From positions 62,001-126,000 of the forward strand of contig CAZRIV010000015.1 in NCBI GenBank assembly GCA_964600235.1: 64,000 nucleotides of DNA, given 5' to 3'. The DNA comes from MWEI01 sp964600235. GTDB lineage: Bacteria > Desulfobacterota > Desulfomonilia > UBA1062. Position 1 is the stretch's first letter, and every line of letters begins with the position of its first letter. A program made the position numbers and the translations under genes. The notes beneath the pieces were generated by a model. It worked only from the letters and a program-made list of their open reading frames with translations. It was not told where the DNA came from and made no database searches. Shown here piece by piece: positions 19,605 to 27,321 of this stretch.

Positions 19605-19674
19605 CTACCAATAATATACTGCGAATCCATGTGCGCCATTGATCATACCTTTTCTTATATGCTATCGTGCTTTC

Positions 19675-19771
19675 GGAAGCGGACGGGTCCTGGTGGGTCC
19701 CCCGGACTTCAAATCCGGTGTCGGGCGCGACGAGCGTCTGGGGAGGGTTCGATTCCCTTGCGCTTCCGCCA
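19675..19771 (+). tRNA. selC: tRNA-Sec (anticodon TCA)
   Basis: This 97-nt sequence folds as selenocysteine tRNA. The long acceptor starts GGAAGCG and ends CGCTTCC. The anticodon arm is CCGGA-CTTCAAA-TCCGG with TCA at its centre. The extra arm is long and GC-rich (GTCGGGCGCGACGAGCGTC region), the T-loop is TTCGATT, and the CCA is encoded at 19769-19771. It closely resembles E. coli selC in layout. It implies that the host decodes UGA as selenocysteine, so selA/selB/selD and selenoproteins such as formate dehydrogenase should be encoded elsewhere. Confidence 0.96.
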
Positions 19772-20106
19772 CTTATATTTTCAGTCAAACCTGAGAATCA
19801 GTCTGCAATTATTGGTTCAGTTCAGATCCTTACATCTTAAATAAAACGACAGTCCCTAACTGTCCTTGATATGTCCTTATCCTATTCATTTTCCCACAGA
19901 TATTATCTCTGACTATCAGAGGGATATACATTCATTTACCGTTTCTAAGGCTTGCCGAACAGATCCTGTAAAAAAATCGTAATGCATGAAAAAGTGGAGG
20001 ATTCCGGGGTTGACACCCACCAGGCTTCACCGTAATGTTCCTGCTTAAAATGCAACCTTTGTCCTGCAGCCTCATGATAAAATAACAGGAGATCCCAGGG
20101 AAGCTT
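19772..20106 (+). other. Intergenic region upstream of the acyltransferase
   Basis: No gene is visible. The only supported element is the sigma-70-type promoter at 20010-20038. Confidence 0.5.
20010..20038 (+). promoter_or_regulatory. Sigma-70-type promoter
   Basis: TTGACA (20010-20015) and TAATGT (20033-20038) are separated by exactly 17 bp. They lie 69 bp before the ATG of the acyltransferase gene at 20107. The -35 box is a perfect consensus match. Confidence 0.6.
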
Positions 20107-20793
20107 ATGGCAATTAAATCGAAGGATATCTTAACAAGTGAATTATTCCTCTCCTTTTTATACAGGTTCATCCGGATATACAGCTCCACATTCCACTACA
20201 CGGTTGAAAATGAAAAAGGATGGATGGACCACCTGAAACAGGGCAACAATGTGTTGCTTTGCACCTGGCATCAGCAGTTTTTCGCTGCCATATATTACTT
20301 TAAGAATTATGAAGGGTATCATCCGCCTCTCATGATCAGCAAGAGCACCGACGGTTCGATCATCGCAGGTGTTGCCCGGCGGACCGGGTGGAACCCCGTG
20401 CTCGGCTCATCCTCACGAGGAGGAGCCGAGGCACTGAAGGGTATGATAGAGTGCTTCAAGCAGTCTCATCTGGCCGCGCATGTGGTGGACGGCCCCAGGG
20501 GACCGGCAGGAATACCCAAAGCGGGCCTGATAAGGCTGGCCCATGCAGCCGATGCGGTTATTGTGCCCTTTTACACGGACGCGGATAAGTCGTGGTTCTT
20601 CAACAGCTGGGACAATTTTCTCTTACCCAAACCCTTTGCTAAGGTAAAACTCACCTATGGCAGGATGATAAAATTGAATCCTACAACCGATTCGGATGAG
20701 TTTGAAAACCAGAGGCTGCAACTTCAGCAGATCATGACTCCTCACCTGAGAGGCAGATTTGCTCCACATTCAGGTCAGAACGAAAAGATCTAA
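20107..20793 (+). CDS. DUF374 lysophospholipid acyltransferase-like protein
   Basis: This 228-residue protein is of the LPLAT superfamily, DUF374 type. Residues 55-62 contain LCTWHQQFF, where the catalytic His is kept but the usual HX4D aspartate is not obvious. The hallmark VVDGPRGPAG is at about residues 125-134. Family members transfer acyl chains to lipids, often in lipid A or glycolipid assembly; the exact acceptor is unknown. The start has AGGGAA upstream and a strong promoter at 20010-20038. Confidence 0.8.
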   Translation: MAIKSKDILTSELFLSFLYRFIRIYSSTFHYTVENEKGWMDHLKQGNNVLLCTWHQQFFAAIYYFKNYEGYHPPLMISKSTDGSIIAGVARRTGWNPVLGSSSRGGAEALKGMIECFKQSHLAAHVVDGPRGPAGIPKAGLIRLAHAADAVIVPFYTDADKSWFFNSWDNFLLPKPFAKVKLTYGRMIKLNPTTDSDEFENQRLQLQQIMTPHLRGRFAPHSGQNEKI

Positions 20794-20814
20794 CGAAAAT
20801 AAGGACCCGGGTCA

Positions 20815-21684
20815 TTATTTCTGCTTGATACCCATCATTTTTCTTGCCTCTTCGGGCGATGCGGGCTCTCTGCTGAGCGATGAGGCTATTCTCACGGCCT
20901 GGAGCACCTGTTCATAACTGCCCCTGGCGAGTTCACCACTCGGCAGCCTGATGTTGTCCTCGAGGCCCACCCTCATGTGACCACCCATGAGGCAGCTCAT
21001 GGTAACGGCAGGGAACTGGTCCAGGCCTACCCCGCAGGTGGTGAAATTGGAACCATGAGGCAATGCGTTCACCATTGCAATGAATGCCTCGGGCCTGAAC
21101 CGTTGCCCACCGGCTACGCCCCAGACAAAATTGAAGTTCATAGGTTTTGAGAAGAAGCCCTGCTTGGCGATCAGGAGCGTGTTGTCTATCCCACCGATAT
21201 CATAGCATTCTATTTCAGGTTTGATATGGTTTTCTTCCATGCCCTTCCCGAAATCACGCATCATGACAAAGGTGTTTTCAAATACCGCATCCCGCAGGAT
21301 TTCTCCCGTGCTCCGGTCGATGATGCTGAAGTTCATGGTGTTGGTATTGAACGATGCCATGGAAGGCTTGATTGCAAGGATCTGAGCTATCCTCTCCTCT
21401 GACTTGGCACCAATCCCTATTGCAGAGGTCAAATTAACAATGAGCTCCGGTGTCTTGTCCTTGATGGCGTCATGAGTAGCCCTTATGCGGTCAATTTCAT
21501 GGGTGGGGTTCCCTGCATCATCCCTCGCATGTATGTGAACCATGGCCGCACCGGCTGCATAACACTTGGCTGCCTCTGCAGCAAATTCCTTCGGGGTGTA
21601 GGGTAAGGCTGGGTTCTGTTCTTTCATGGTAAAGGCGCCTGCAAGGGCTGCGCAGATAATGACCTTGTTACGCATGTTCGACAT
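20815..21684 (-). CDS. BKACE / 3-keto-5-aminohexanoate cleavage-family protein
   Basis: This protein of about 289 residues is of the BKACE family (former DUF849), zinc-dependent TIM-barrel enzymes that condense beta-keto acids with acetyl-CoA to give acetoacetate and a new CoA ester. The zinc-binding VHIHARD motif is visible, with a further conserved segment near ALPHGSNFTTCGVG. The substrate (beta-keto acid type) cannot be read from the sequence. The start at 21684 was chosen because AGGA lies 8-11 nt upstream and it aligns with the family N-terminus. A TetR regulator lies just upstream on the same strand. Confidence 0.9.
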   Translation of the reverse strand: MSNMRNKVIICAALAGAFTMKEQNPALPYTPKEFAAEAAKCYAAGAAMVHIHARDDAGNPTHEIDRIRATHDAIKDKTPELIVNLTSAIGIGAKSEERIAQILAIKPSMASFNTNTMNFSIIDRSTGEILRDAVFENTFVMMRDFGKGMEENHIKPEIECYDIGGIDNTLLIAKQGFFSKPMNFNFVWGVAGGQRFRPEAFIAMVNALPHGSNFTTCGVGLDQFPAVTMSCLMGGHMRVGLEDNIRLPSGELARGSYEQVLQAVRIASSLSREPASPEEARKMMGIKQK

Positions 21685-21761
21685 CAGGACGTTCCTAGCA
21701 ATAATCCTATATATCCGGGAAAGACGGTATGGCCATGGCAATGAACAGTCATGCTATAATA

Positions 21762-22352
21762 TCAGCGCGCCCTTGCCCCATCGATGAAGACCTGCAGGAT
21801 GGCATTTTTGGCGCGCTCCTGGCGTTTCCTGGTCAAGGGTTCCTTGCCGAGCACCATGACAGATATAAAGGTCTCAATGGCTCCATAGAAGATGTAGGTG
21901 AGATGGTGGGGCGGGACCTCCTTGCTTAGGAACCCGCTCTCCTGCCCCTGGACCATGATCTGTTCACAAAGACCGAAGAACTTCATGAACTTTGAAAGTC
22001 CCTCCTCGGTGTGGTAAACTGAACTCCTGCAGACCTCGCTGACGAAGATGGACATGAGGTTCGGCTTCTGGCCATAAGTATTAAGAAAAAACTCTATGAT
22101 ATTTACAAGTTTCTTTTTGATATCCTCATCCGAATATATTTCATGATCCATCATCGCATACAGGGCATTCCACCATGACTCCACTATCATCTCGAAGAGT
22201 ACTTCCTTGCTCCCGAAATAGTGGTAAACGAGTCCGTAGGAAACCCCAGCCCTCCGTGCAATATCGGCCATCCGGGCATTGGCGTATCCTTTCTGCCGGA
22301 AGACTTCCAGTGCGGCGTCGATAATCATACCCTGCTTCTGATTCTTCCCCAT
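21762..22352 (-). CDS. TetR/AcrR-family regulator
   Basis: This 196-residue repressor has an N-terminal helix-turn-helix at about residues 8-55 (IARRAGVSYGLVYHYFGSKE) and a C-terminal ligand-binding helical domain. It sits 77 bp upstream of the BKACE gene on the same strand and divergent from the DUF1285 gene, with 163 bp between the divergent starts. Control of one or both neighbours and an acyl-CoA-type ligand are plausible but inferred. Confidence 0.92.
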   Translation of the reverse strand: MGKNQKQGMIIDAALEVFRQKGYANARMADIARRAGVSYGLVYHYFGSKEVLFEMIVESWWNALYAMMDHEIYSDEDIKKKLVNIIEFFLNTYGQKPNLMSIFVSEVCRSSVYHTEEGLSKFMKFFGLCEQIMVQGQESGFLSKEVPPHHLTYIFYGAIETFISVMVLGKEPLTRKRQERAKNAILQVFIDGARAR

Positions 22353-22515
22353 ACTTTAAACCTTTGAAGTGGTTGGATTGTATATCACTTTGCCCACATG
22401 GCCACTTGGAGTCAAGCAATTTATCGACATACGAATCAGACAATCATGGTGAATTTCAATGAGAACCATGCTATAGTCATGATCGCATTTATGTTGATGG
22501 AGAGAGGATTCGCCC

Positions 22516-22977
22516 ATGGATCGGCAGCTGCGGGATGTGACAGACGGTTGCACCATAAAGATTGATAAAGAGGGCAAATGGTACTACAGGGGACTGGAGA
22601 TCATCAATCCACTGGTGCTTCGCGCCTTCTGTGACGCCCTTGAAACAGACGAACATGGCAGACACAGGATCGTCATTGGTGATGAGCTCTGCTATATCGA
22701 GGTGGAAGATACCCCCTTTGTCATCTCGTCCATCAGAGGCGATCAATCCGTGGGCCTTTATCTCAGGCTGAACACCTTGGAGACATATCCTCTTGATCCA
22801 TCCTCCCTCTGCATAGGCCAGGACAATGTCCTCTACGCCACCCTCGAAAATGGTATGAAGGTGAGGTTCTCCAGGAGTGCATACTATGCCCTTGCCCTCA
22901 TGATGGAAGAAGATGAAGGCGGTATGATAGTTTTGAAAATCAGGGACGCGTCATACCCCATATGCCCTTCTCAGTGA
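22516..22977 (+). CDS. DUF1285 family protein
   Basis: This 153-residue soluble protein matches the DUF1285 pattern. It opens with IKIDKEGKWYYRGLEIINP, contains IEVEDTPFVI in the centre, and ends in a beta-rich half. The function is unknown. A ribosome site AGAGGA lies 10 nt before the ATG. The gene diverges from the TetR regulator. Confidence 0.8.
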   Translation: MDRQLRDVTDGCTIKIDKEGKWYYRGLEIINPLVLRAFCDALETDEHGRHRIVIGDELCYIEVEDTPFVISSIRGDQSVGLYLRLNTLETYPLDPSSLCIGQDNVLYATLENGMKVRFSRSAYYALALMMEEDEGGMIVLKIRDASYPICPSQ

Positions 22978-23011
22978 TCCTGAGACCGAACCCATTGAAA
23001 TTGCTTCCAAT

Positions 23012-23026
23012 TAATAATTATTATCA
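23012..23026 (+). promoter_or_regulatory. Candidate Fur box (7-1-7)
   Basis: TAATAAT-T-ATTATCA matches the classical 7-1-7 Fur operator TGATAAT-N-ATTATCA at 13 of 14 defined positions. It lies 54 bp upstream of the Cache-protein start codon. The surroundings are AT-rich, so chance is possible, but the symmetry is good. Confidence 0.5.
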
Positions 23027-23079
23027 ATTAAAAGAACATTACCGATAGTGTAAATACCATATCACATCGGAGGTGTCCC

Positions 23080-23559
23080 ATGAAAATAGCCGGCAGATTT
23101 CTTTTGGTAAGCGTGCTTGTGCTCATTCTCGGTATTCCTGCGTTTGCGGCAGAGGATCCGAAGAAAGAGCTCCAGGATGCGGTTGACTACGGCGTTAAGA
23201 CCCTTGAGACAAAAGGAAAGGCAGGTCTGGTTGAACTTGAGAAGTACCGTTTTGCAGATGGAAACTATTTGTATGTCACCGACATGAACGCAGTGGTAAT
23301 CATGCATCCGATTTCAAAAGAGCTTCTCAATAAGGATTGCACCACTATCCGCGCGACAGACGGCAAATACTTCGGCGCTGAGATGAAAGCCAAGGCAGAG
23401 AAAAGCGGGTCCGGATGGACATCCTACATGTGGCCCAATCACCTGAAGAACAAGACGCCCGAACTCAAATGTGTGTACTTTAAAACCGCCAATATGGCCG
23501 GGACCAAGGTCATTGTCTACGCAGCCCAGTTTGGTATCTCTGAAGCAGGCTGCAAATAA
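23080..23559 (+). CDS. Secreted single-Cache sensor-like protein
   Basis: This 159-residue protein starts with a clear Sec signal peptide, probably cleaved after AFA near residue 24. The mature part is a single Cache domain of type 2, with the hallmark DGNYLYVTDMNAVVIMHP and a KSGSGWTSYMWPN segment. Such domains bind small organic acids in the periplasm. Here it is a free periplasmic protein with no kinase or chemoreceptor part, so it may present a ligand to a separate receptor. GGAGG precedes the ATG, a Fur-like operator lies upstream, and a perfect 12-bp stem follows the stop. Confidence 0.88.
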   Translation: MKIAGRFLLVSVLVLILGIPAFAAEDPKKELQDAVDYGVKTLETKGKAGLVELEKYRFADGNYLYVTDMNAVVIMHPISKELLNKDCTTIRATDGKYFGAEMKAKAEKSGSGWTSYMWPNHLKNKTPELKCVYFKTANMAGTKVIVYAAQFGISEAGCK

Positions 23560-23580
23560 GCATATATCAGAGCGATTGGA

Positions 23581-23616
23581 GGCGAGGAGGACTGGATGAG
23601 TCCGGTCCTCCTCGCC
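23581..23616 (+). terminator. Hairpin terminator of the Cache gene
   Basis: A perfect 12-bp stem, GGCGAGGAGGAC with its complement at 23605-23616, encloses a 12-nt loop. It lies 21 bp after the Cache-gene stop and is followed by ATTCTTC, a weak T tract. Confidence 0.65.
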
Positions 23617-23845
23617 ATTCTTCAAGGTGAGAAGATGTGTTTGAATGTTTCCTTATCATCCTGAACAGGCCTATAGCTTAGAAAACCTTGAATCAAACAG
23701 ATGGGTTGCGGAGTAAAGATCTGGCTCCGGTGGCATTCACACTCAGATTAACCCAGCTTGTGGATTTGAATGTGTTCATACAAAGCCGATACACTCCAAG
23801 ATTGCTTTCGTTGAATCATTCGTGTTGAACAGTTTTTTTATCGGT

Positions 23846-23930
23846 CCATTAAAACCTTTTATCTTAAAGCAATAAATTGACCGGTAAATTCAGCATTCAT
23901 CAAAGGCTTTAAGATAACAGGTTTTAATGG
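23846..23930. repeat. 25-nt-arm inverted repeat
   Basis: The arms at 23846-23870 and 23906-23930 match at 24 of 25 positions (CCATTAAAACC...TTAAAGC), with a 35-nt spacer that itself contains the near-palindrome ATTGACCGGTAAAT. There is no T tract. It may be a palindromic repeat element or part of a structured RNA. Confidence 0.7.
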
Positions 23931-23993
23931 TAAAGTTTCTAAACCCCTTCAAACGCACCATCTGGGTTTGATATTCCACTAGGAAGAATTATA

Positions 23994-24036
23994 TAAGGGG
24001 TGTACCAGGCTCTTGCCCGGTACACCCCTTTTCTTT
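23994..24036. terminator. Bidirectional terminator downstream of fliD
   Basis: The 12-bp stem AAGGGGTGTACC/GGTACACCCCTT, continued by GGC/GCC around a TCTT loop, lies 22 bp past the fliD stop. On the plus strand it is followed by TTTCTTTG and on the minus strand by ATATAATT, so it can serve both directions. Confidence 0.75.
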
Positions 24037-24050
24037 GTTGATGAGATTTA

Positions 24051-25943
24051 TCAACTGCTGCTCTTGCTGCTGTTCAGTGTGGTTAACTGACCTGACAACC
24101 ACGTCTGCTGTGACTGCAAGGTGCTTAGCATCGCCTCCATTGCCGAGTATTTTGCCATCAGGGTCTCCTGATACCTAGTCAGCCTAATTTCCATGTTAGC
24201 AATCTTCTTGTCGATATTGTCCATCCGGTTCTGCAGCGACTTCTGCTTGTTCGCCACATAACCATCGATGCTGTCGGTCATGGAATACAGTGCCTGGTCG
24301 ATCTTTTCACCTACCCCCTGGATGAAGGTAAAATCGAACGTACCGGTGCCAGTCCCGGCATACCTGATCACGAGTCCGTCCACGTCCTGGTCGTCGTCCC
24401 CTGTAAGGGTCTGGCCCTTTCCGGTCATTGTCATCCAGTCTTCGGACCCCTCGGCCCTGATCCTGCCGGCCACATCGACCCCGGTGTACGTCCCGTTTGT
24501 CAGGCCTATATCGCCACCCGCCACGGACACCTCGAAGTTCCCGGGGGTCCCATAGAAACCGCTCGTCAGGCTGAGCTGTCCGCCAACATTCTCCGCGGTG
24601 ATGCCGAGCGTATTACCGTCGTTGATGGCCTCTACGATGGCATCAATATCCGCCCCTGCGCTCAACGTGATGGTTGCAACCCTCCCGCCGGCGCTGGTCA
24701 GGGTCAAGGTCGTCTCCTCGCCCAAGGTACCGGAAAATCCGCTACCAGTCGTGCCGGCCTTGGTGGCCAATTGGGTGATCTCCACCTCGTAGTCGCCGGC
24801 GACGGTTCCTATTCCCGAGTACACATAGGTGAGGTTGCTGTTGGTGCTGGAACCCTGTGCCGCAAAAAGGTTAACGACATCGTTGAAGTTCGTTTTCAGA
24901 TACCCGTCCAGCGTATCATCGTTGATAGAGAGCTGGCCGGTCTTGTCGATGCTGATCCCTATGGCGCTCAGGCGGTTTATGGTGGAATCCAGGCCGCTGA
25001 CCTCGGACAGGATTCCGCTCCTGAGCGTGCTCTTCACGCTCCGGAGTGACGAGTCGGCAAACAGAGGCTTCGTGGTCTTGCCGTCGTCGGATGCGGTACT
25101 TTGTTCGGCAATGTAGGTCATCAGACTGTTGTAGGCATCTACAAAGGTCTTTATCTTCTCTTTGACACCGTCATAATCACGATTGATGTTGAGCGTCACT
25201 GTCGCAGCGGTATCCGCACCCACCAGGTTGAGGGTCACCCCGCCGATCACATCGGTTATGGTGTTCGAACTCCTGGTAATGGTGAACCCGTCCACGACGA
25301 TCTCGGCGTCCTGCCCTGCCACGGCTTCAGTCAGCCCGAGGGAGCCCGTACCGTCTGTTATTGACATACCTTCCGCACCGGTTGCATTCGATGTCAGGGT
25401 GAGCCGATATTCGCTGTCTGATACGCCAATGATCGATGCCGTTACACCGATTGGATCTTCACCGGAGTTCAAGGCATTGATCTTGGACCGGATGTCCGCA
25501 AGGGTGTCCGCGGCGGAGATGCTTAATTCATGGTCGTTGATGGTCAGGGTGCCCGAGATCCCCAGCGCCGCGCTCGTTGAACTAAAGTTTGTGCTGGCGT
25601 ATTTCTGGGCTACCGCCAGCTGGTTGATCTTGATGCTGTAGGTCCCTTCCGCGGCGTTGGAGCCCGCCACGAAGCTTCCCAGGTCTCCCACGGTCTTGCT
25701 CGTGCCGCTCACCGTGGCGGAGGTTTTAAAGACATCGAAATCATTGCGCGCGGACAGGGCGGTGGCAGCCGTTTTAAGGGACAGAAGCTTACTGTTTACT
25801 TCGCTCCAGGCGGTTTTTTTAGCGCTCAGAGATGTCTTGTTCGTCTCCAGCGCGGTGATTGGCCTGCGCTCAATCTCCACGAGTTGGGTGATCATCGAGC
25901 CCCAGTCAAGCGACGAAGAAAGTCCTGTAATGTTAAACGCCAT
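24051..25943 (-). CDS. fliD: Flagellar hook-associated protein 2 (filament cap) FliD
   Basis: This 630-residue protein has the typical FliD N-terminus (FNITGLSSSLDWGSMITQLV) and a C-terminal coiled-coil domain of helices rich in Q, M and L. It forms the cap at the filament tip that guides flagellin assembly. The centre contains flagellin-hook-IN-like segments (around VTASIIGVSDSEYRLTLTSN and again around GGQLSLTSGFYG), making it longer than the enteric protein (about 470 residues). The order fliC-flaG-fliD on one strand is canonical; no fliS follows. Confidence 0.95.
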   Translation of the reverse strand: MAFNITGLSSSLDWGSMITQLVEIERRPITALETNKTSLSAKKTAWSEVNSKLLSLKTAATALSARNDFDVFKTSATVSGTSKTVGDLGSFVAGSNAAEGTYSIKINQLAVAQKYASTNFSSTSAALGISGTLTINDHELSISAADTLADIRSKINALNSGEDPIGVTASIIGVSDSEYRLTLTSNATGAEGMSITDGTGSLGLTEAVAGQDAEIVVDGFTITRSSNTITDVIGGVTLNLVGADTAATVTLNINRDYDGVKEKIKTFVDAYNSLMTYIAEQSTASDDGKTTKPLFADSSLRSVKSTLRSGILSEVSGLDSTINRLSAIGISIDKTGQLSINDDTLDGYLKTNFNDVVNLFAAQGSSTNSNLTYVYSGIGTVAGDYEVEITQLATKAGTTGSGFSGTLGEETTLTLTSAGGRVATITLSAGADIDAIVEAINDGNTLGITAENVGGQLSLTSGFYGTPGNFEVSVAGGDIGLTNGTYTGVDVAGRIRAEGSEDWMTMTGKGQTLTGDDDQDVDGLVIRYAGTGTGTFDFTFIQGVGEKIDQALYSMTDSIDGYVANKQKSLQNRMDNIDKKIANMEIRLTRYQETLMAKYSAMEAMLSTLQSQQTWLSGQLTTLNSSKSSS

Positions 25944-25972
25944 AACTTTCGCCTTCTGTTCTCAAACATTGA

Positions 25973-26004
25973 GTAGCCCCCGGCTACGAAAAACCGGGGA
26001 CTAC
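25973..26004 (-). other. Intercistronic hairpin flaG-fliD
   Basis: Stem arms GTAGCCCCCGG (25973-25983) and CCGGGGACTAC (25994-26004) pair with one mismatch around a 10-nt loop. No T tract follows in the minus direction, so it is more likely an mRNA stability or processing element than a full terminator. Confidence 0.5.
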
Positions 26005-26017
26005 GCGTGTCATTTCT

Positions 26018-26413
26018 CTATACTTCCTCTTCCACAATCATGCCTGAAAGATCCTTCATGTGCTCGCGCAGCCGCAGGATTTCTTCAGCCGGTATCTGCC
26101 TGATGATCTTATCGGTCTCGGTATCCACAACCTTGACGACAAGATCCTGGGATTTATCATCTACGCTGAAGCGTATGGCATGGTTTGCGAGGTTAAGCTG
26201 GGTATTAATTTCTTTAACACCCTGTTTAACCTGCTCTGCTACATCTTTCTGTGACAGCTTTTCTGCTTCTTTGTTCGGGGCACGCCCTCGCTCTGGGCTT
26301 ACGATCTTTGCGGCTTCCGAGTTGGCCTGGGCAGTGGCATGCGGCGAAATTGTATGCTGCGGACGAAGCGCTAGCGCATTTCCACTATTTTGCATACTGT
26401 TCGTTACTTTCAT
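26018..26413 (-). CDS. flaG: FlaG family protein
   Basis: This protein of about 131 residues has a low-complexity N-terminal half rich in Ala and Gln and a conserved C-terminal FlaG domain: IRFSVDDKSQDLVVKVVD, then DKIIRQIPAEEILRLREHM. FlaG limits or modulates filament length in several bacteria. The start at 26413 has a purine-rich GGCGGG before it; a TTG six bases upstream is less likely. It lies between flagellin and fliD. Confidence 0.9.
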   Translation of the reverse strand: MKVTNSMQNSGNALALRPQHTISPHATAQANSEAAKIVSPERGRAPNKEAEKLSQKDVAEQVKQGVKEINTQLNLANHAIRFSVDDKSQDLVVKVVDTETDKIIRQIPAEEILRLREHMKDLSGMIVEEEV

Positions 26414-26441
26414 GGCCAAACCCGCCTTTCAGTCATGGAAA

Positions 26442-26466
26442 CATGGGGGAGGAGCCCTCCCCCATG
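26442..26466 (-). terminator. Hairpin between fliC and flaG
   Basis: A perfect 11-bp stem CATGGGGGAGG/CCTCCCCCATG with a 3-nt loop lies 17 bp after the flagellin stop, followed in the minus direction by TTTCC. It probably attenuates transcription so that flagellin is made in excess over flaG and fliD. Confidence 0.65.
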
Positions 26467-26482
26467 ACCTTTTTGACTGTTA

Positions 26483-27166
26483 TTAGCCGAACAGGGAGAG
26501 TACGCCCTGTGAGGACATGTTGGCCTGGGCCAGCATGGCCGTACCGGCCTGGAGCATGATCTGGCTCTTGGTGAAGTTAACCATCTCAGCGGCCATGTCG
26601 ACATCCCTGATGGCCGATTCCGAGGCGGAGGTGTTCTCGATCTTCGTCTGAATGTTGGCATAGGTGAAGTCGAGGGTGTTCATCTGCGCACCGATATCGC
26701 CCAGTATGGAGCCAAGATCGGACAGAGCACCGGCAGTGTCAGCTGTGGCATAAGCATTGACACCAAGGTTGGTTGAATTAATACTTGCATTGCCAGCCTC
26801 AGTTGCAATACGGTCAATCTCAGTTGCCAGCGCATCGAACTCAGCCTCGGTCTCGCCACCAGCCGGATCGCCCTTCGCGAGCAGTTCCGCCATCCTTTCG
26901 ACAATGTTTTCAACCGTGTTGACATCGCCCTCTTGAATCGACAAAGCAGCCCTTTCCTGAAGGGTGTTCTGGGCTTCGACCTTCAGTACGCGGACTTCGG
27001 TGCGGAGCGAGTTGGCCTGGACAAGGCCTGAAGCATCGTCGCCAGCGTTGTTGATGCGATAGCCGCTGGAGAGTTTCTGCATGCTCTTGTTCATCTGGAC
27101 TTCTGTGTTGAGTAACTGCCGATGTGAATTGAGTGCCGCTACGTTGGTGTTAATACGAAGTGCCAT
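26483..27166 (-). CDS. fliC: Flagellin, minimal (no D2/D3)
   Basis: This 227-residue protein consists only of the conserved N-terminal (MALRINTNVAALNSHRQL, with LSSGYRINNAGDDASG at 32-47) and C-terminal (ESAIRDVDMAAEM to SLFG) coiled-coil regions. They are joined by a short linker, so the variable outer domains D2 and D3 are absent. Some flagella with such short flagellins carry heavy glycosylation. The ATG at 27166 was chosen because GGAGG lies 9 nt upstream and the family N-terminus begins there; a longer frame exists upstream. The gene is followed by an attenuator-like hairpin. Confidence 0.96.
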   Translation of the reverse strand: MALRINTNVAALNSHRQLLNTEVQMNKSMQKLSSGYRINNAGDDASGLVQANSLRTEVRVLKVEAQNTLQERAALSIQEGDVNTVENIVERMAELLAKGDPAGGETEAEFDALATEIDRIATEAGNASINSTNLGVNAYATADTAGALSDLGSILGDIGAQMNTLDFTYANIQTKIENTSASESAIRDVDMAAEMVNFTKSQIMLQAGTAMLAQANMSSQGVLSLFG

Positions 27167-27230
27167 AATTTGAATCCTCCTTGATTTTGTTTTCGACCAT
27201 CCTTGGCCGTTTTTTTTGTTTGTGATCAAG

Positions 27231-27256
27231 TTAGCGGTCCTGATCAAGCCGTGTTA
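27231..27256 (-). promoter_or_regulatory. Possible sigma-28 (FliA) promoter of fliC
   Basis: On the minus strand ACCGCTAA resembles the sigma-28 -10 box GCCGATAA, with a poor -35 (TAAC) 14 bp upstream. It lies about 65 bp before the flagellin start. The match is partial. Confidence 0.3.
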
Positions 27257-27321
27257 CTTTGCCTTCTCTCACCCCCTTACTTTTCTCACTTACATCCATA
27301 TCGTCAGTTTTGGAAAAACAC

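Larger units (their letters stand above)
23560..24050. other. Intergenic region with terminators and a large inverted repeat
   Basis: No protein gene is supported. The region contains a terminator hairpin at 23581-23616, a 25-nt-arm inverted repeat at 23846-23930, and a bidirectional terminator at 23994-24036. A plus-strand transcript ending at the last hairpin could be a small RNA; this is inference. Confidence 0.5.

Noticed and set aside
27167..27247. Longer N-terminus for flagellin
   Set aside because: The conserved flagellin start and GGAGG site at 27166 outweigh the upstream in-frame codons.
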